DNA of 64,000 bases, taken from positions 1 through 64,000 of the forward strand of contig NZ_PYMA01000012.1 in assembly GCF_003026495.1 (NCBI RefSeq). Direction: 5' to 3'. Positions 16,831 through 25,532 of the stretch are shown one piece after another. A program made the position numbers and the translations under genes. The notes beneath the pieces were generated by a model. That model saw only the letters and a program-made list of their open reading frames with translations. It was not told the DNA's origin and did no database searches. This DNA comes from Photobacterium sanctipauli. GTDB lineage: Bacteria > Pseudomonadota > Gammaproteobacteria > Enterobacterales > Vibrionaceae. Numbering within the stretch: position 1 is the stretch's first letter; each line of letters begins with the position of its first letter.

Positions 16831-18018
16831 ATGAAAGGAATGATCCTTGCGGCAGGGAAGGGGACAAGGGTTAAACCCATTACCCATACCATACCAAAGC
16901 CGATGATCCCAATTTTAGGCAAGCCTGTGATGGAATCGATGATTCAACTATTTGCATCACATGGCATTGATAAAATTGTCGTGAATACGAGCCATTTAGC
17001 TGAGGTCATCGAAAACTATTTCAGTGATGGTCACCACTTTAATGTTCAACTTTCATATTCTTATGAAGGTGAAATGGTGGATGGCAAGTTCGTGAGTAAG
17101 GCTTTGGGCTCTGCTGGCGGTATGCGAAAAATCCAAGACTTCTCGGGATTTTTTAATGAAACCTTCGTCGTAGTTTGTGGTGATGCTTGGATCGATCTTG
17201 ATTTGACTGAAGCGGTGCGACGCCACAAAGAGCGTGGTGGTATCGCGACCATTGTGACTCGCGAAGTGGATATTGATGAAGTTAACAAATACGGTGTTGT
17301 CGTGACTGACTCTCACGGCAAAGTCACCAGTTTTCAAGAAAAACCAGCCAAAGAAGAAGCACTATCGACTCAGATAAATACGGGTATCTATATTTTTGAG
17401 CCGGCCATTTTCGACTTTATACCGGAAGGCCAAGAGTATGATATTGGTAGTGAACTGTTCCCGCGCCTGGTGGAAGAGAATATCAACTTCTATGCAACCA
17501 GTATGGAATTCCAGTGGCTAGATGTCGGTAATATTAGTGATATCTGGACGGTGACCAGCGATATTCTTCATGGCAAAGTGCCCGGTTATCCGATCCCTGG
17601 TACTCAGGTAAAGCCTGGTGTATGGGTGGGCATTAACACCGTGTTTGACTATAACCAGTGTGAAGTGACTCCGCCTGTGATTATCAGCAGTGGTTGTGAG
17701 GTTCAAAGTGGCTCTGTGATTGAAGGACCGGTTGTTATCGGTGCTAACTGTAAAGTCGAAACCGGTGCTGTCGTTAAACAAAGCCTTGTCAGTGATTATA
17801 TTCATGTTGCTGCCAATGCGTTTGTCGAGAATAAAACGGTCTTTGGTGATTACTTCATCAGTCATGATGGCTTTACCCAATCACTGGCTGAGCTGGATGC
17901 CGTGCATATGCTCAAAGATAGGCGTCAAGTCCAACCTATTGTTGGCTCAATTGGTAGCATTCCGGCTTATGTTTCTTCCTCCAAAGCGAGTTTAGAGGAA
18001 AAAATATTAACTAAGTAA
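16831..18018 (+). CDS. sugar-1-phosphate nucleotidyltransferase (NDP-sugar pyrophosphorylase)
   Basis: This 395-residue enzyme has an N-terminal Rossmann-like nucleotidyltransferase domain (about 1-240). It shows the signature MILAAGKGTRVKPITHTIPK, a sugar-binding GDAWIDLDL and a catalytic EKP. A C-terminal left-handed beta-helix of hexapeptide repeats (about 260-345) follows. It makes an activated sugar (NTP + sugar-1-P to NDP-sugar). The family includes UDP-glucose and GDP-mannose pyrophosphorylases, and the sequence alone does not decide between them. Next to a beta-glucan-type synthase, UDP-glucose is the simplest inference. It sits between the STAS and ATPase genes (11- and 13-base gaps), so regulator and precursor supply are co-expressed. 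Confidence 0.82.
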   Translation: MKGMILAAGKGTRVKPITHTIPKPMIPILGKPVMESMIQLFASHGIDKIVVNTSHLAEVIENYFSDGHHFNVQLSYSYEGEMVDGKFVSKALGSAGGMRKIQDFSGFFNETFVVVCGDAWIDLDLTEAVRRHKERGGIATIVTREVDIDEVNKYGVVVTDSHGKVTSFQEKPAKEEALSTQINTGIYIFEPAIFDFIPEGQEYDIGSELFPRLVEENINFYATSMEFQWLDVGNISDIWTVTSDILHGKVPGYPIPGTQVKPGVWVGINTVFDYNQCEVTPPVIISSGCEVQSGSVIEGPVVIGANCKVETGAVVKQSLVSDYIHVAANAFVENKTVFGDYFISHDGFTQSLAELDAVHMLKDRRQVQPIVGSIGSIPAYVSSSKASLEEKILTK

Positions 18019-18031
18019 TAGGGGCTGCCTG

Positions 18032-18484
18032 ATGGAAATGACAACCGAACGTTTTAGCAAGCAGTATAATAGTTCACCTGAAGTATCTCGCTTAATTGCG
18101 GATGATATGCAACGTTATTTAAATGATCATGCTGTGACTCAGGATGTTATCGACCAAGTAGAGTTGTGCTTAGTTGAAGTAGTCAATAATGCTTATGAGC
18201 ATGCATATCAATATTCTGATCAATGTCCTATCGAATTCTCGTGTTTTTTTAATGCAGAGCAGGAGTTAGTGATAGAAGTATCAGACTATGGACAGTCGAT
18301 GACACAAGACGAATTTAGCCGCGCGATTAAAGGGGAATTTATTGAACCGGATCCTGACGATCCGGAAACATGGACCACATCTGGGCGAGGGTTTATTATT
18401 GTTGTCCAGCTTACTGATGATCTTGAATATACAACATCCGGAAAGAAGAATACGTTTAAGTTTTTAAAGCGGGCTGAAAGTTAG
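18032..18484 (+). CDS. RsbW/SpoIIAB-like ATP-binding anti-sigma kinase
   Basis: This is a 150-residue GHKL-fold ATPase. The N-box is ELCLVEVVNNAYEHAY, the G1 box VSDYGQSM and the G2 box TSGRGFIIV. Such proteins phosphorylate a STAS partner and sequester a sigma factor or other target. With the STAS and PP2C proteins encoded just upstream it completes a three-part partner switch. No sigma-factor gene is linked, so the output may be a protein-protein switch on polysaccharide synthesis, as in other Vibrionaceae partner-switch systems with SypA/SypE. This comparison is inference. Confidence 0.85.
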   Translation: MEMTTERFSKQYNSSPEVSRLIADDMQRYLNDHAVTQDVIDQVELCLVEVVNNAYEHAYQYSDQCPIEFSCFFNAEQELVIEVSDYGQSMTQDEFSRAIKGEFIEPDPDDPETWTTSGRGFIIVVQLTDDLEYTTSGKKNTFKFLKRAES

Positions 18485-18504
18485 TAAATTAAACGAAGGG
18501 AAAT

Positions 18505-20655
18505 ATGAGAATAATATTATTATTGACGTTATTCTCATTATCTTCTTGTGCGTTAAATTCCCATAAGAGTGAATGGACTATTCAAACTCAATCTTTAGAT
18601 GGAACATGGCGACTTGAGATAATTGATGAAGAACAAGGACGTTCTGACATTCATGATGTCACTGTACCGGGAAACTGGCAGTCTTCGGGAATTGAACATG
18701 CTGGTGTAGGTTATTACAGTCGCAGTTTTAGTATTGACAATAAACACATTAAATCGCGTTATTGGATAAAGTTTGATGCAGTAGATTATGAATCTGCTGT
18801 GAGTGTAAATGGTAAACTGCTTAATCGACAAACTGGCTATTTTATTCCCCTCGAAACAGAAATTAGTCACGTCATCAGTGAAGGCGATAACGATCTTAAT
18901 GTATGGGTCAACAGCCCTGACGAACCATTGGTTCAAGATTGGTCGCTACACAAATCACTCGTTAAAGGTGTACTAAACCATCACGACACTCGTCCTGGAG
19001 GCGCTTGGTCTGATCGTGGACAAGATATGAACTCAGGCGGGATCTGGGGGAGTGTCAATTTACGTGAAACAGGGCCAATCGCGATTACTCAGTTGAAAGC
19101 CTTGCCTACAGTAATTGACGCAGCTAACAGAACGACGGGGGGGCAAGTTTCGTTATCCCTTGATAGCCGATTAACTCAGTCTGTTGTTGTTGAATTATCT
19201 TTGACGTTGAATGGGGAAAAAACAGCAGAAAGTTATCGTTATGAACGTCAGGTTAAATACGGTAAGCAGGATTTAATTATCCACTTACCTCAAACCACAA
19301 GGAAGCTATGGTGGCCTTGGGATTGGGGCAAGCCAAATTTATATCAACTAGAAGCCAGGGTTTTATTGGATGGCCATGCTTCAGATGTTGCAATAGACAC
19401 AATAGGTTTTCGTAAGGTACAGCTGGATGAGCAAGCTAAACGCTTCTATATCAATGACAAGCCCTATTTTATCCGTGGAACCAACTATATCGCCAGCCAG
19501 TGGCTAGGCGAAGTCACATCTCAGGATTACCAAGACGATCTCGCCTTGATGCGCGAAGCAAATATCAATAGTGTTCGCGTGCATGCCCATGTGGCGGGTC
19601 AGTCGTTTTATGATGCTGCTGATAAGGCGGGCATTATTGTTTGGCAAGACTTCCCATTGCAGTGGGGGTATAGCGATGATCCTGTTTTCATTGCAGAGGC
19701 ATCGCGCCAAGCGCATGCGATGACCGAACTGCTTTATAATCATCCATCGATAGCATTTTGGTGTGGTCATAATGAACCCCCGTGGGATGCAACCTGGATG
19801 CAATATAAATACGAGAGCTATCGCCCTGAACAAAACCTTACTCTGACAGAAAATGTGTATCAGCAGCTACAAAAAGCACAGGATGGACGCGTTGTTCGTA
19901 AAGCCTCTTATACCTATGAGCATCCATGGCTGGGCTGGTACTCAGGCCACTTTACCGATTATGCCACTTATCAGCCGTCAATGATCGTGAGTGAGTTTGG
20001 TGCTCAGGCTATGCCTAGTTGGGCGATAATCGAGGATATCGTTGAAGATGTTAGGCAATGGCCGTTGAGCTCCGAAACAATAGCTGAGTTGCAGTACCAT
20101 AACTACCAACCACATGAAACATTGAAACTTGCTGCTGTGCAACAAGGTGAATCTCTGTCACACTTTTGGACAAATTCTCAGGAATATCAAAGGGTAGTCA
20201 CGAAATTTGCGGCCGAACATCTAAGATTAAATAAAGATGAAGGTGTCGCAGCTATCTACCAATTTATGTTTGTAGACAGTTGGCCTTCTATTACATGGTC
20301 TGTGATGGATGTCGGACGAGACGCTAAGCCTGGTTATGATGCGCTGAAAAAAGCATACCAACCCGTATTAGCAGTAGTTCAGTTGGATAAGAAACGCTTG
20401 AGTCCTGAATTTTCTCTCACAATCATTAATGACACTTTGCAAGCATTTGATGGCGCCAAAATTATCGTATCGAATGCTTACAATGATGATGAATGGGTAT
20501 TTGAAAACATCTTAATACCGTCAAACACCAAAATAAAAGTGGTTGAAAGTGAGTTAATTGCTGGTTTGTCTGAGTATCTAATTATTCAAATCTTAGATAA
20601 ACAAGGAAACCTGATAAGCAGCAACCAGTATCAACCTAAAGATTTTAAAGGCTAG
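18505..20655 (+). CDS. GH2-family glycoside hydrolase lipoprotein
   Basis: This is a 716-residue protein with a lipoprotein signal (lipobox LSSC, Cys at about residue 15). A GH2 sugar-binding beta-sandwich (about 30-190), an immunoglobulin-like domain (about 200-310) and a TIM barrel (about 310-620) follow. The likely acid/base is Glu in WCGHNEPPWD and the nucleophile Glu in VSEFGAQAMPS, both closer to the beta-mannosidase/exo-glucosaminidase side of GH2 than to LacZ. It is exo-acting by family. The substrate is unknown; trimming oligosaccharides of the locus product is inferred. The 6-base gap to the GH9 gene shows an operon. Confidence 0.85.
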   Translation: MRIILLLTLFSLSSCALNSHKSEWTIQTQSLDGTWRLEIIDEEQGRSDIHDVTVPGNWQSSGIEHAGVGYYSRSFSIDNKHIKSRYWIKFDAVDYESAVSVNGKLLNRQTGYFIPLETEISHVISEGDNDLNVWVNSPDEPLVQDWSLHKSLVKGVLNHHDTRPGGAWSDRGQDMNSGGIWGSVNLRETGPIAITQLKALPTVIDAANRTTGGQVSLSLDSRLTQSVVVELSLTLNGEKTAESYRYERQVKYGKQDLIIHLPQTTRKLWWPWDWGKPNLYQLEARVLLDGHASDVAIDTIGFRKVQLDEQAKRFYINDKPYFIRGTNYIASQWLGEVTSQDYQDDLALMREANINSVRVHAHVAGQSFYDAADKAGIIVWQDFPLQWGYSDDPVFIAEASRQAHAMTELLYNHPSIAFWCGHNEPPWDATWMQYKYESYRPEQNLTLTENVYQQLQKAQDGRVVRKASYTYEHPWLGWYSGHFTDYATYQPSMIVSEFGAQAMPSWAIIEDIVEDVRQWPLSSETIAELQYHNYQPHETLKLAAVQQGESLSHFWTNSQEYQRVVTKFAAEHLRLNKDEGVAAIYQFMFVDSWPSITWSVMDVGRDAKPGYDALKKAYQPVLAVVQLDKKRLSPEFSLTIINDTLQAFDGAKIIVSNAYNDDEWVFENILIPSNTKIKVVESELIAGLSEYLIIQILDKQGNLISSNQYQPKDFKG

Positions 20656-20661
20656 GTAATT

Positions 20662-22308
20662 ATGACAAGGATGTTGGCTATAATCTGTGGCGTTTTAGCC
20701 TCGGGTGCATTACAGGCTGAAACCATCGCCGTGAACCAATTGGGTTATTTCCCAACAGGCGATAAGCATGCCTATATTATGTCGAGCAACATCAAAACAG
20801 TCGCTTTGCACTCGTTGGAAACAGGCAAGGATGTACTTGAATTAGATGTTGTTGATACCACCACATTGCCCGATGAAAGGTCGCTAGGAAAAATTAAATT
20901 CTCAGATTTTTCTCAACCGGGTTGGTACCAACTCACTAACGGTGATTTTCAATCTGTCCCATTTTTGATTGCCTCGGATGCGTATCGAGACCTCAATCAG
21001 CGTTTGGTGCACGCTTTATATTTGCAGCGTTCAGGTGTTGCAGTGAATGATACGTCGACAGGTATGCGTCGCCCTGAGAGTCATATGGCGGATGGCTTGA
21101 TATTCCGTTCGGATAGTTTCCATAAGCAGGGGGCATTCCTGGATGTAACAGGCGGTTGGTATGACGCGGGTGATTTCGGTAAATATGTGGCTACAACGAC
21201 GATAACAGTTGCCCGTTTACTTGAAGCCTACCGTCAATCACCAACATTGTATTCGTCTGGCGATACCATGCCAGCGGTGTTGCAAGAAGCTGTCTACGGG
21301 TTGGATTGGCTGCTCAAAATGCAGCGAGAAGACGGCGCTGTTTACCGCAAAGTGTCAGGTTCGAAATGGCCAGCGAAAATCGGCCCATGGCAAGATTTAC
21401 AAACTCGTTATATTTATGGGGTCAGCTCACCAGAGACCGGAAAATTTGCAGGTGTCATGGCATTTGCCTCTCGTATTTTAGCGCCTTACGACGCGCAATT
21501 AGCTCGCCAGTACTTGAAGGCGTCAATTCATGCTGCCAATTACTTAGAATTACAGCCTGAGCAATACATTGACTGGCAGGCGGGTGATGACAGCGGCTCT
21601 GGGCCTTATGTTAAAAATAAAATTGATATCGAAGACTCGTTAGAAACTGATGCCGATGACCGTTTATGGGCATTTGCCGAGCTTTATATCACGACAGGTC
21701 AGAGTAAGTACCTAGACCTCTTCAAGCAAAATTACGATCCGAAATGGATTGATATTTTTGAATGGAAAAACCCAGCCTTAATGGGAGTTTGGCACCTGAT
21801 CCTTGAAGAGCAGGGCGAGTTTCGAGATACGCTAGCAAAAGATTTGCAAGTGGTGGCGGATCGCTATGTCGCGCAAGCAAAATCGTCACCATTCCAGATT
21901 GCTAACCAACGATTTATTTGGGGATCGAACAAGATGACAGCTGAGGCTGGCATTTTGGTGGCATGGTCAGACTTCGCTAATGCGGATAAAGCGAATCGTA
22001 CTACGGTGCAAGCCCAAATTGATTACCTACTCGGTGCGAATGCATTTGATATGAGCTTTGTTACCCAGAGTGGTACATATGCGGTTCGTAACCTACATCA
22101 CCTTTATCAAATCGGCACAGGTGTGAGCTTACCTGGCTTCATGGTCGGAGGCCCTAATGAACTCGCTCAGGCGGGTGTTGCCCCGAAAAATATGGGCATG
22201 CTCAGTTATGTCGATAGTAATAAGTCTTATGCGGTAAATGAGTTTGCAATTGACTACAACGCGAGCCTAATCGGCTTGCTTGCGGTGCATAAAGCGTACT
22301 TTAACTAA
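20662..22308 (+). CDS. exported GH9 endoglucanase
   Basis: This 548-residue protein has a signal peptide at 1-19 (ending LQA) and an N-terminal Ig-like CelD_N domain (about 20-105). The GH9 (alpha/alpha)6 barrel follows. Catalytic landmarks are GGWYDAGDFGKYV (base Asp), DYLLGANAFDMSFVT, the RNLHH histidine region and NEFAIDYNASLIGLLA (acid Glu). GH9 enzymes cut beta-1,4-glucosyl links in cellulose, mixed-linkage glucan or xyloglucan. Its position directly upstream of a cellulose-synthase-like GT2 parallels the BcsZ endoglucanase of cellulose operons, though BcsZ is GH8. An editing role during polymer export is therefore inferred. Confidence 0.9.
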   Translation: MTRMLAIICGVLASGALQAETIAVNQLGYFPTGDKHAYIMSSNIKTVALHSLETGKDVLELDVVDTTTLPDERSLGKIKFSDFSQPGWYQLTNGDFQSVPFLIASDAYRDLNQRLVHALYLQRSGVAVNDTSTGMRRPESHMADGLIFRSDSFHKQGAFLDVTGGWYDAGDFGKYVATTTITVARLLEAYRQSPTLYSSGDTMPAVLQEAVYGLDWLLKMQREDGAVYRKVSGSKWPAKIGPWQDLQTRYIYGVSSPETGKFAGVMAFASRILAPYDAQLARQYLKASIHAANYLELQPEQYIDWQAGDDSGSGPYVKNKIDIEDSLETDADDRLWAFAELYITTGQSKYLDLFKQNYDPKWIDIFEWKNPALMGVWHLILEEQGEFRDTLAKDLQVVADRYVAQAKSSPFQIANQRFIWGSNKMTAEAGILVAWSDFANADKANRTTVQAQIDYLLGANAFDMSFVTQSGTYAVRNLHHLYQIGTGVSLPGFMVGGPNELAQAGVAPKNMGMLSYVDSNKSYAVNEFAIDYNASLIGLLAVHKAYFN

Positions 22309-22328
22309 TAATAACCGGAGTTAAAGAA

Positions 22329-24197
22329 ATGGATTTTTATTTTAAGGAGTTTGAGCATCGTAAGCCGCCCGAGCCGGTGCCTCACAGCATTCCGAGGGAG
22401 TTGCTATATCAGTATCTGGCAACCTGTAACCTCACCCTTGGTATTTGGTACTTATGGTGGCGATGGACGTATGCCCTAAACTACGACGCGATGTGGTTTT
22501 CATTCCCGTTAGTTTTTGCCGAGTCGTGTGCGTTTATTGGTTCGGTGTTGTTTACATTTAACCTATGGAAAACCAAAGACGAGCCGAAGCGTCCGCCGCC
22601 GCATACCATCGATGAGTGTGTGGGAGAGGGGAGCCCTGAAAGCGGTGAACAGCGACCAATCAGCATTGATGTGTTCTTTCCTTCCTACGATGAGGAGCCG
22701 GAACTGGTTCGCTTGAGTATCGAAGATGCACAGAAGATCCGGTATCCCCATGATATTGACATCAAGATCTTTATTCTTGATGACGGTAAGCGACCGGCTA
22801 TGAAGGCCTTGGCTGAAGAAATGGGCGTGGAATACATTACCCGTGAGAGCAATATTGGTTTCAAAGCGGGTAACTTACGTAATGCACTAGAGCAGACGTA
22901 TGGTGACTTCATAGTTATTTGTGATGCAGATACCCGTCCTTTCCCATCAATTCTAGAAAACACCATGGGCTATTTCCGAGACCCTGATGTGGCTTGGGTT
23001 CAGACGCCACAGTGGTTCTTTGATCTTCCTGCGGGTGAGCGTTTACCAAAATGGTTGAATCGCAAGGTAGGTAAAATCGGTGCCATGTTTGGTCGTGGTG
23101 TTGAGAAGGTATACGGCCCAGTCACTCTCGGTGAAGACCCGTATGTTAACGATCCGCAAATGTTCTATGACGTTATCCAGCGCCGCCGTAACTGGGTAAA
23201 CGCATCGTTTTGTTGTGGCGCAGGTTCGATTCACCGCCGTGAAGCAGTAATGGAAGCGGCTCTTCGTAGTTACAGTGAGCAGATCAGCAAAGAACATCGC
23301 GAAGTCGAGAAGCAGATCCGTAAGATCACTAAAGAAAAACGGGTTGATCAGGATGTGTCAGATAACTTGCGTCAGGAAATTATCTTCGACACAGAATTTA
23401 CCCCGTATAAATTCCACGTATCGGAAGATATCTACACATCCATTGTTTTGCACTCAGATACTGAGCGTAATTGGCGTTCGGTTCAGCACCCTGAGGTAGA
23501 AAGTAAGATGCTATCGCCGCAGGATCTGCAAACATGGACCGTACAGCGCTTTAAATATTCGGGTGGTTCCATTGATATTTTCATGAATGATAACCCGTTG
23601 TTTAGAAAGGGTATGAACTGGAAGCAAAAAATGATGTATGGCGCGAGCTTCTGGTCAAATCTCTCGGCCATCTGGAACATCATTTTCTTGTTATGTCCAA
23701 TAGTCTATTTCTTCACCAGTATTGCGCCGGTGAGTGCCTATGATGTGACGTTCTATTTGCACTTTATTCCATTTGTACTGACTGCGGAATTGGCAATGAT
23801 GGTCGGTACATGGGGGGTTGCTGGCTATAAGGGTAAAACCAACTTCTTGTCTTTTTTCCCGGTCAATATGCGGGCACTTTGGACTGTATTGCGAGGCCGC
23901 AAGATCAGCTTCCCGACCACGCCAAAAGAGCGACAAGACGGAACATTTGGCCAGCTAGTGTATCCGCAAAAAATAGTCTTCGGCCTTAGCCTAATCAGTA
24001 TGGTTTTCGCGTGGGTTTGTTATTTCACCGGTGCGTTTGGTAACTATTCATTGGGTGGGCTTATTTTTAATAGCTTCTGGACCATTAATAACATGATGGC
24101 GATGTGGGGAATGATCGCAGCCGCTTACTGGACACCGCCGCCAGCAGACGAAGAGCAGGAACAGCAGGAATCTGAGGAATTAGAATATGGAATTTAA
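22329..24197 (+). CDS. cellulose-synthase-like processive GT2 membrane glycosyltransferase
   Basis: This 622-residue polymerase has two N-terminal membrane segments (about 28-77), a cytosolic GT-A domain and about four or more C-terminal membrane helices. Catalytic landmarks are DDG (151-153), DADTRP with DAD at 199-201, SFCCGAGS (293-300) and SED (365-367). The acceptor motif is QRFKY (406-410) where cellulose, chitin and hyaluronan synthases have QxxRW. A charged insert of about 50 residues (about 315-362) lies between the GAGS and SED motifs. No PilZ domain is present. It most likely makes a beta-linked homopolymer from a nucleotide sugar while extruding it. The gene overlaps the next DUF3131 gene by 11 bases. 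Confidence 0.9.
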   Translation: MDFYFKEFEHRKPPEPVPHSIPRELLYQYLATCNLTLGIWYLWWRWTYALNYDAMWFSFPLVFAESCAFIGSVLFTFNLWKTKDEPKRPPPHTIDECVGEGSPESGEQRPISIDVFFPSYDEEPELVRLSIEDAQKIRYPHDIDIKIFILDDGKRPAMKALAEEMGVEYITRESNIGFKAGNLRNALEQTYGDFIVICDADTRPFPSILENTMGYFRDPDVAWVQTPQWFFDLPAGERLPKWLNRKVGKIGAMFGRGVEKVYGPVTLGEDPYVNDPQMFYDVIQRRRNWVNASFCCGAGSIHRREAVMEAALRSYSEQISKEHREVEKQIRKITKEKRVDQDVSDNLRQEIIFDTEFTPYKFHVSEDIYTSIVLHSDTERNWRSVQHPEVESKMLSPQDLQTWTVQRFKYSGGSIDIFMNDNPLFRKGMNWKQKMMYGASFWSNLSAIWNIIFLLCPIVYFFTSIAPVSAYDVTFYLHFIPFVLTAELAMMVGTWGVAGYKGKTNFLSFFPVNMRALWTVLRGRKISFPTTPKERQDGTFGQLVYPQKIVFGLSLISMVFAWVCYFTGAFGNYSLGGLIFNSFWTINNMMAMWGMIAAAYWTPPPADEEQEQQESEELEYGI

Positions 24198-25506
24198 ACA
24201 AGCATTTGTTAATGCCCGGCACCATGTTGTGTTTTTATTGGGGCTATTCACTGCTCTTGTCATCGCTTTTAGTATCGAAACGCGTGATTACGGGCGTATT
24301 TTAGGCAACATTACCTTTGAGTCCACGGAAGAAATTCCGGTAAGGGAAAGCCGTGTACTAAGCGAAGAAGAGTTTGTCTGGGCCAATACCGCATGGGTGT
24401 ATTTTGAAAATAACTACCAAGAAAATACGGGGTTGGTGAACTCGGTAGATGGTTACCCATCAACCACCATGTGGGACACCGCTTCTTACCTGATGGGGTT
24501 GCTTGCGGCTCAAAAGCTTAATGTGATCAGTAATGCGGAGTTCGAGCTTCGAATGGAAAAAGCGTTACACACATTAGCACGTATTCCATTGATTGACGGT
24601 AAGTTACCTAACAAAGCCTATAACACACAAACCCTTGAAATGGTGGACTATTCCAACAAACCGGTAGAAAACGGCATTGGTTGGTCGGCCATCGATATCG
24701 GCCGTATTTTGGTCCCGCTTAATATCATGGTTTGGCAGTACCCTGAATTTAATAAACACGTCAACGATGTGCTTAACCACTGGGACGTGAGCGTGATGAT
24801 TAAAGATGGTTATCTATATGGTTCTCGACCAGCTGCTGATGGCGAAGGCATGGAGTTGGTGCAAGAAGGTCGTATTGGTTATGAAGAATATGCCTCAAAA
24901 GCCATGTCATTGATGGGACGTGACGTATTCAACGCCATGAAATACATCGATTACCTTGAGCTGGTGGAAATTGATGGTGTGGACATCCCAACCGACTTGC
25001 GAGACCCAGCCAAATACCACGCACATAACTATGTGGTAAGCGAATCATACATCTTGGACAGCCTAGAGTTTGGTGCTGATAGTGTGTCAAAAATCTTTGC
25101 TCACCGTGTCTACAAGGCACAAGAAAATCGTTATGAGCGCACAGGTATCTTAACGGCAGTCAGTGAGGATAACGTCGATGAAGCACCTTACTTCGTCTAC
25201 AACACGGTGTTCTCTGACGGTAAAGAATGGAATGCTATCTCGGATCAGGGGGATGATGCTTCGCATTTAAAAACCCTGTCGACTAAAGCCGCATTTGGTT
25301 GGTATGCACTTTATGATACACCTTATACAGACCTGCTAATTGAGGATGCACAAGAGCTGTTCTCTGATGAAAAGGGCTGGTATTCAGGTCGTTATGAAAT
25401 AGATGGTCGAGTAAACAAAGCAATTACAGCAAACACCAATGGGATTGTTCTGGAGTCTTTGGCTTATATCGAAAACGGAGCACTGTTGAGTGTTGGCGCG
25501 AAGTAA
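24187..25506 (+). CDS. membrane-anchored DUF3131 protein (second paralog)
   Basis: This is a 439-residue protein with one N-terminal membrane helix (about residues 13-31, no lipobox), so the DUF3131 domain (about 60-430) should be tethered on the periplasmic face. It has the family blocks TGLVNSVDGYPSTTMWDTAS, LPNKAYNTQT, GWSAIDIGRILVPLNI, QEGRIGYEEYASKAMSLMG and APYFVYNTVFSDGKEW. It overlaps the GT2 gene by 11 bases, a strong sign of coupled translation and joint function. Function is unknown; an acidic WD pair is conserved here as in two other copies. Confidence 0.82.
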   Translation: MEFKQAFVNARHHVVFLLGLFTALVIAFSIETRDYGRILGNITFESTEEIPVRESRVLSEEEFVWANTAWVYFENNYQENTGLVNSVDGYPSTTMWDTASYLMGLLAAQKLNVISNAEFELRMEKALHTLARIPLIDGKLPNKAYNTQTLEMVDYSNKPVENGIGWSAIDIGRILVPLNIMVWQYPEFNKHVNDVLNHWDVSVMIKDGYLYGSRPAADGEGMELVQEGRIGYEEYASKAMSLMGRDVFNAMKYIDYLELVEIDGVDIPTDLRDPAKYHAHNYVVSESYILDSLEFGADSVSKIFAHRVYKAQENRYERTGILTAVSEDNVDEAPYFVYNTVFSDGKEWNAISDQGDDASHLKTLSTKAAFGWYALYDTPYTDLLIEDAQELFSDEKGWYSGRYEIDGRVNKAITANTNGIVLESLAYIENGALLSVGAK

Positions 25507-25532
25507 ACCGCAACTATGATAGGGAGTGTCGT

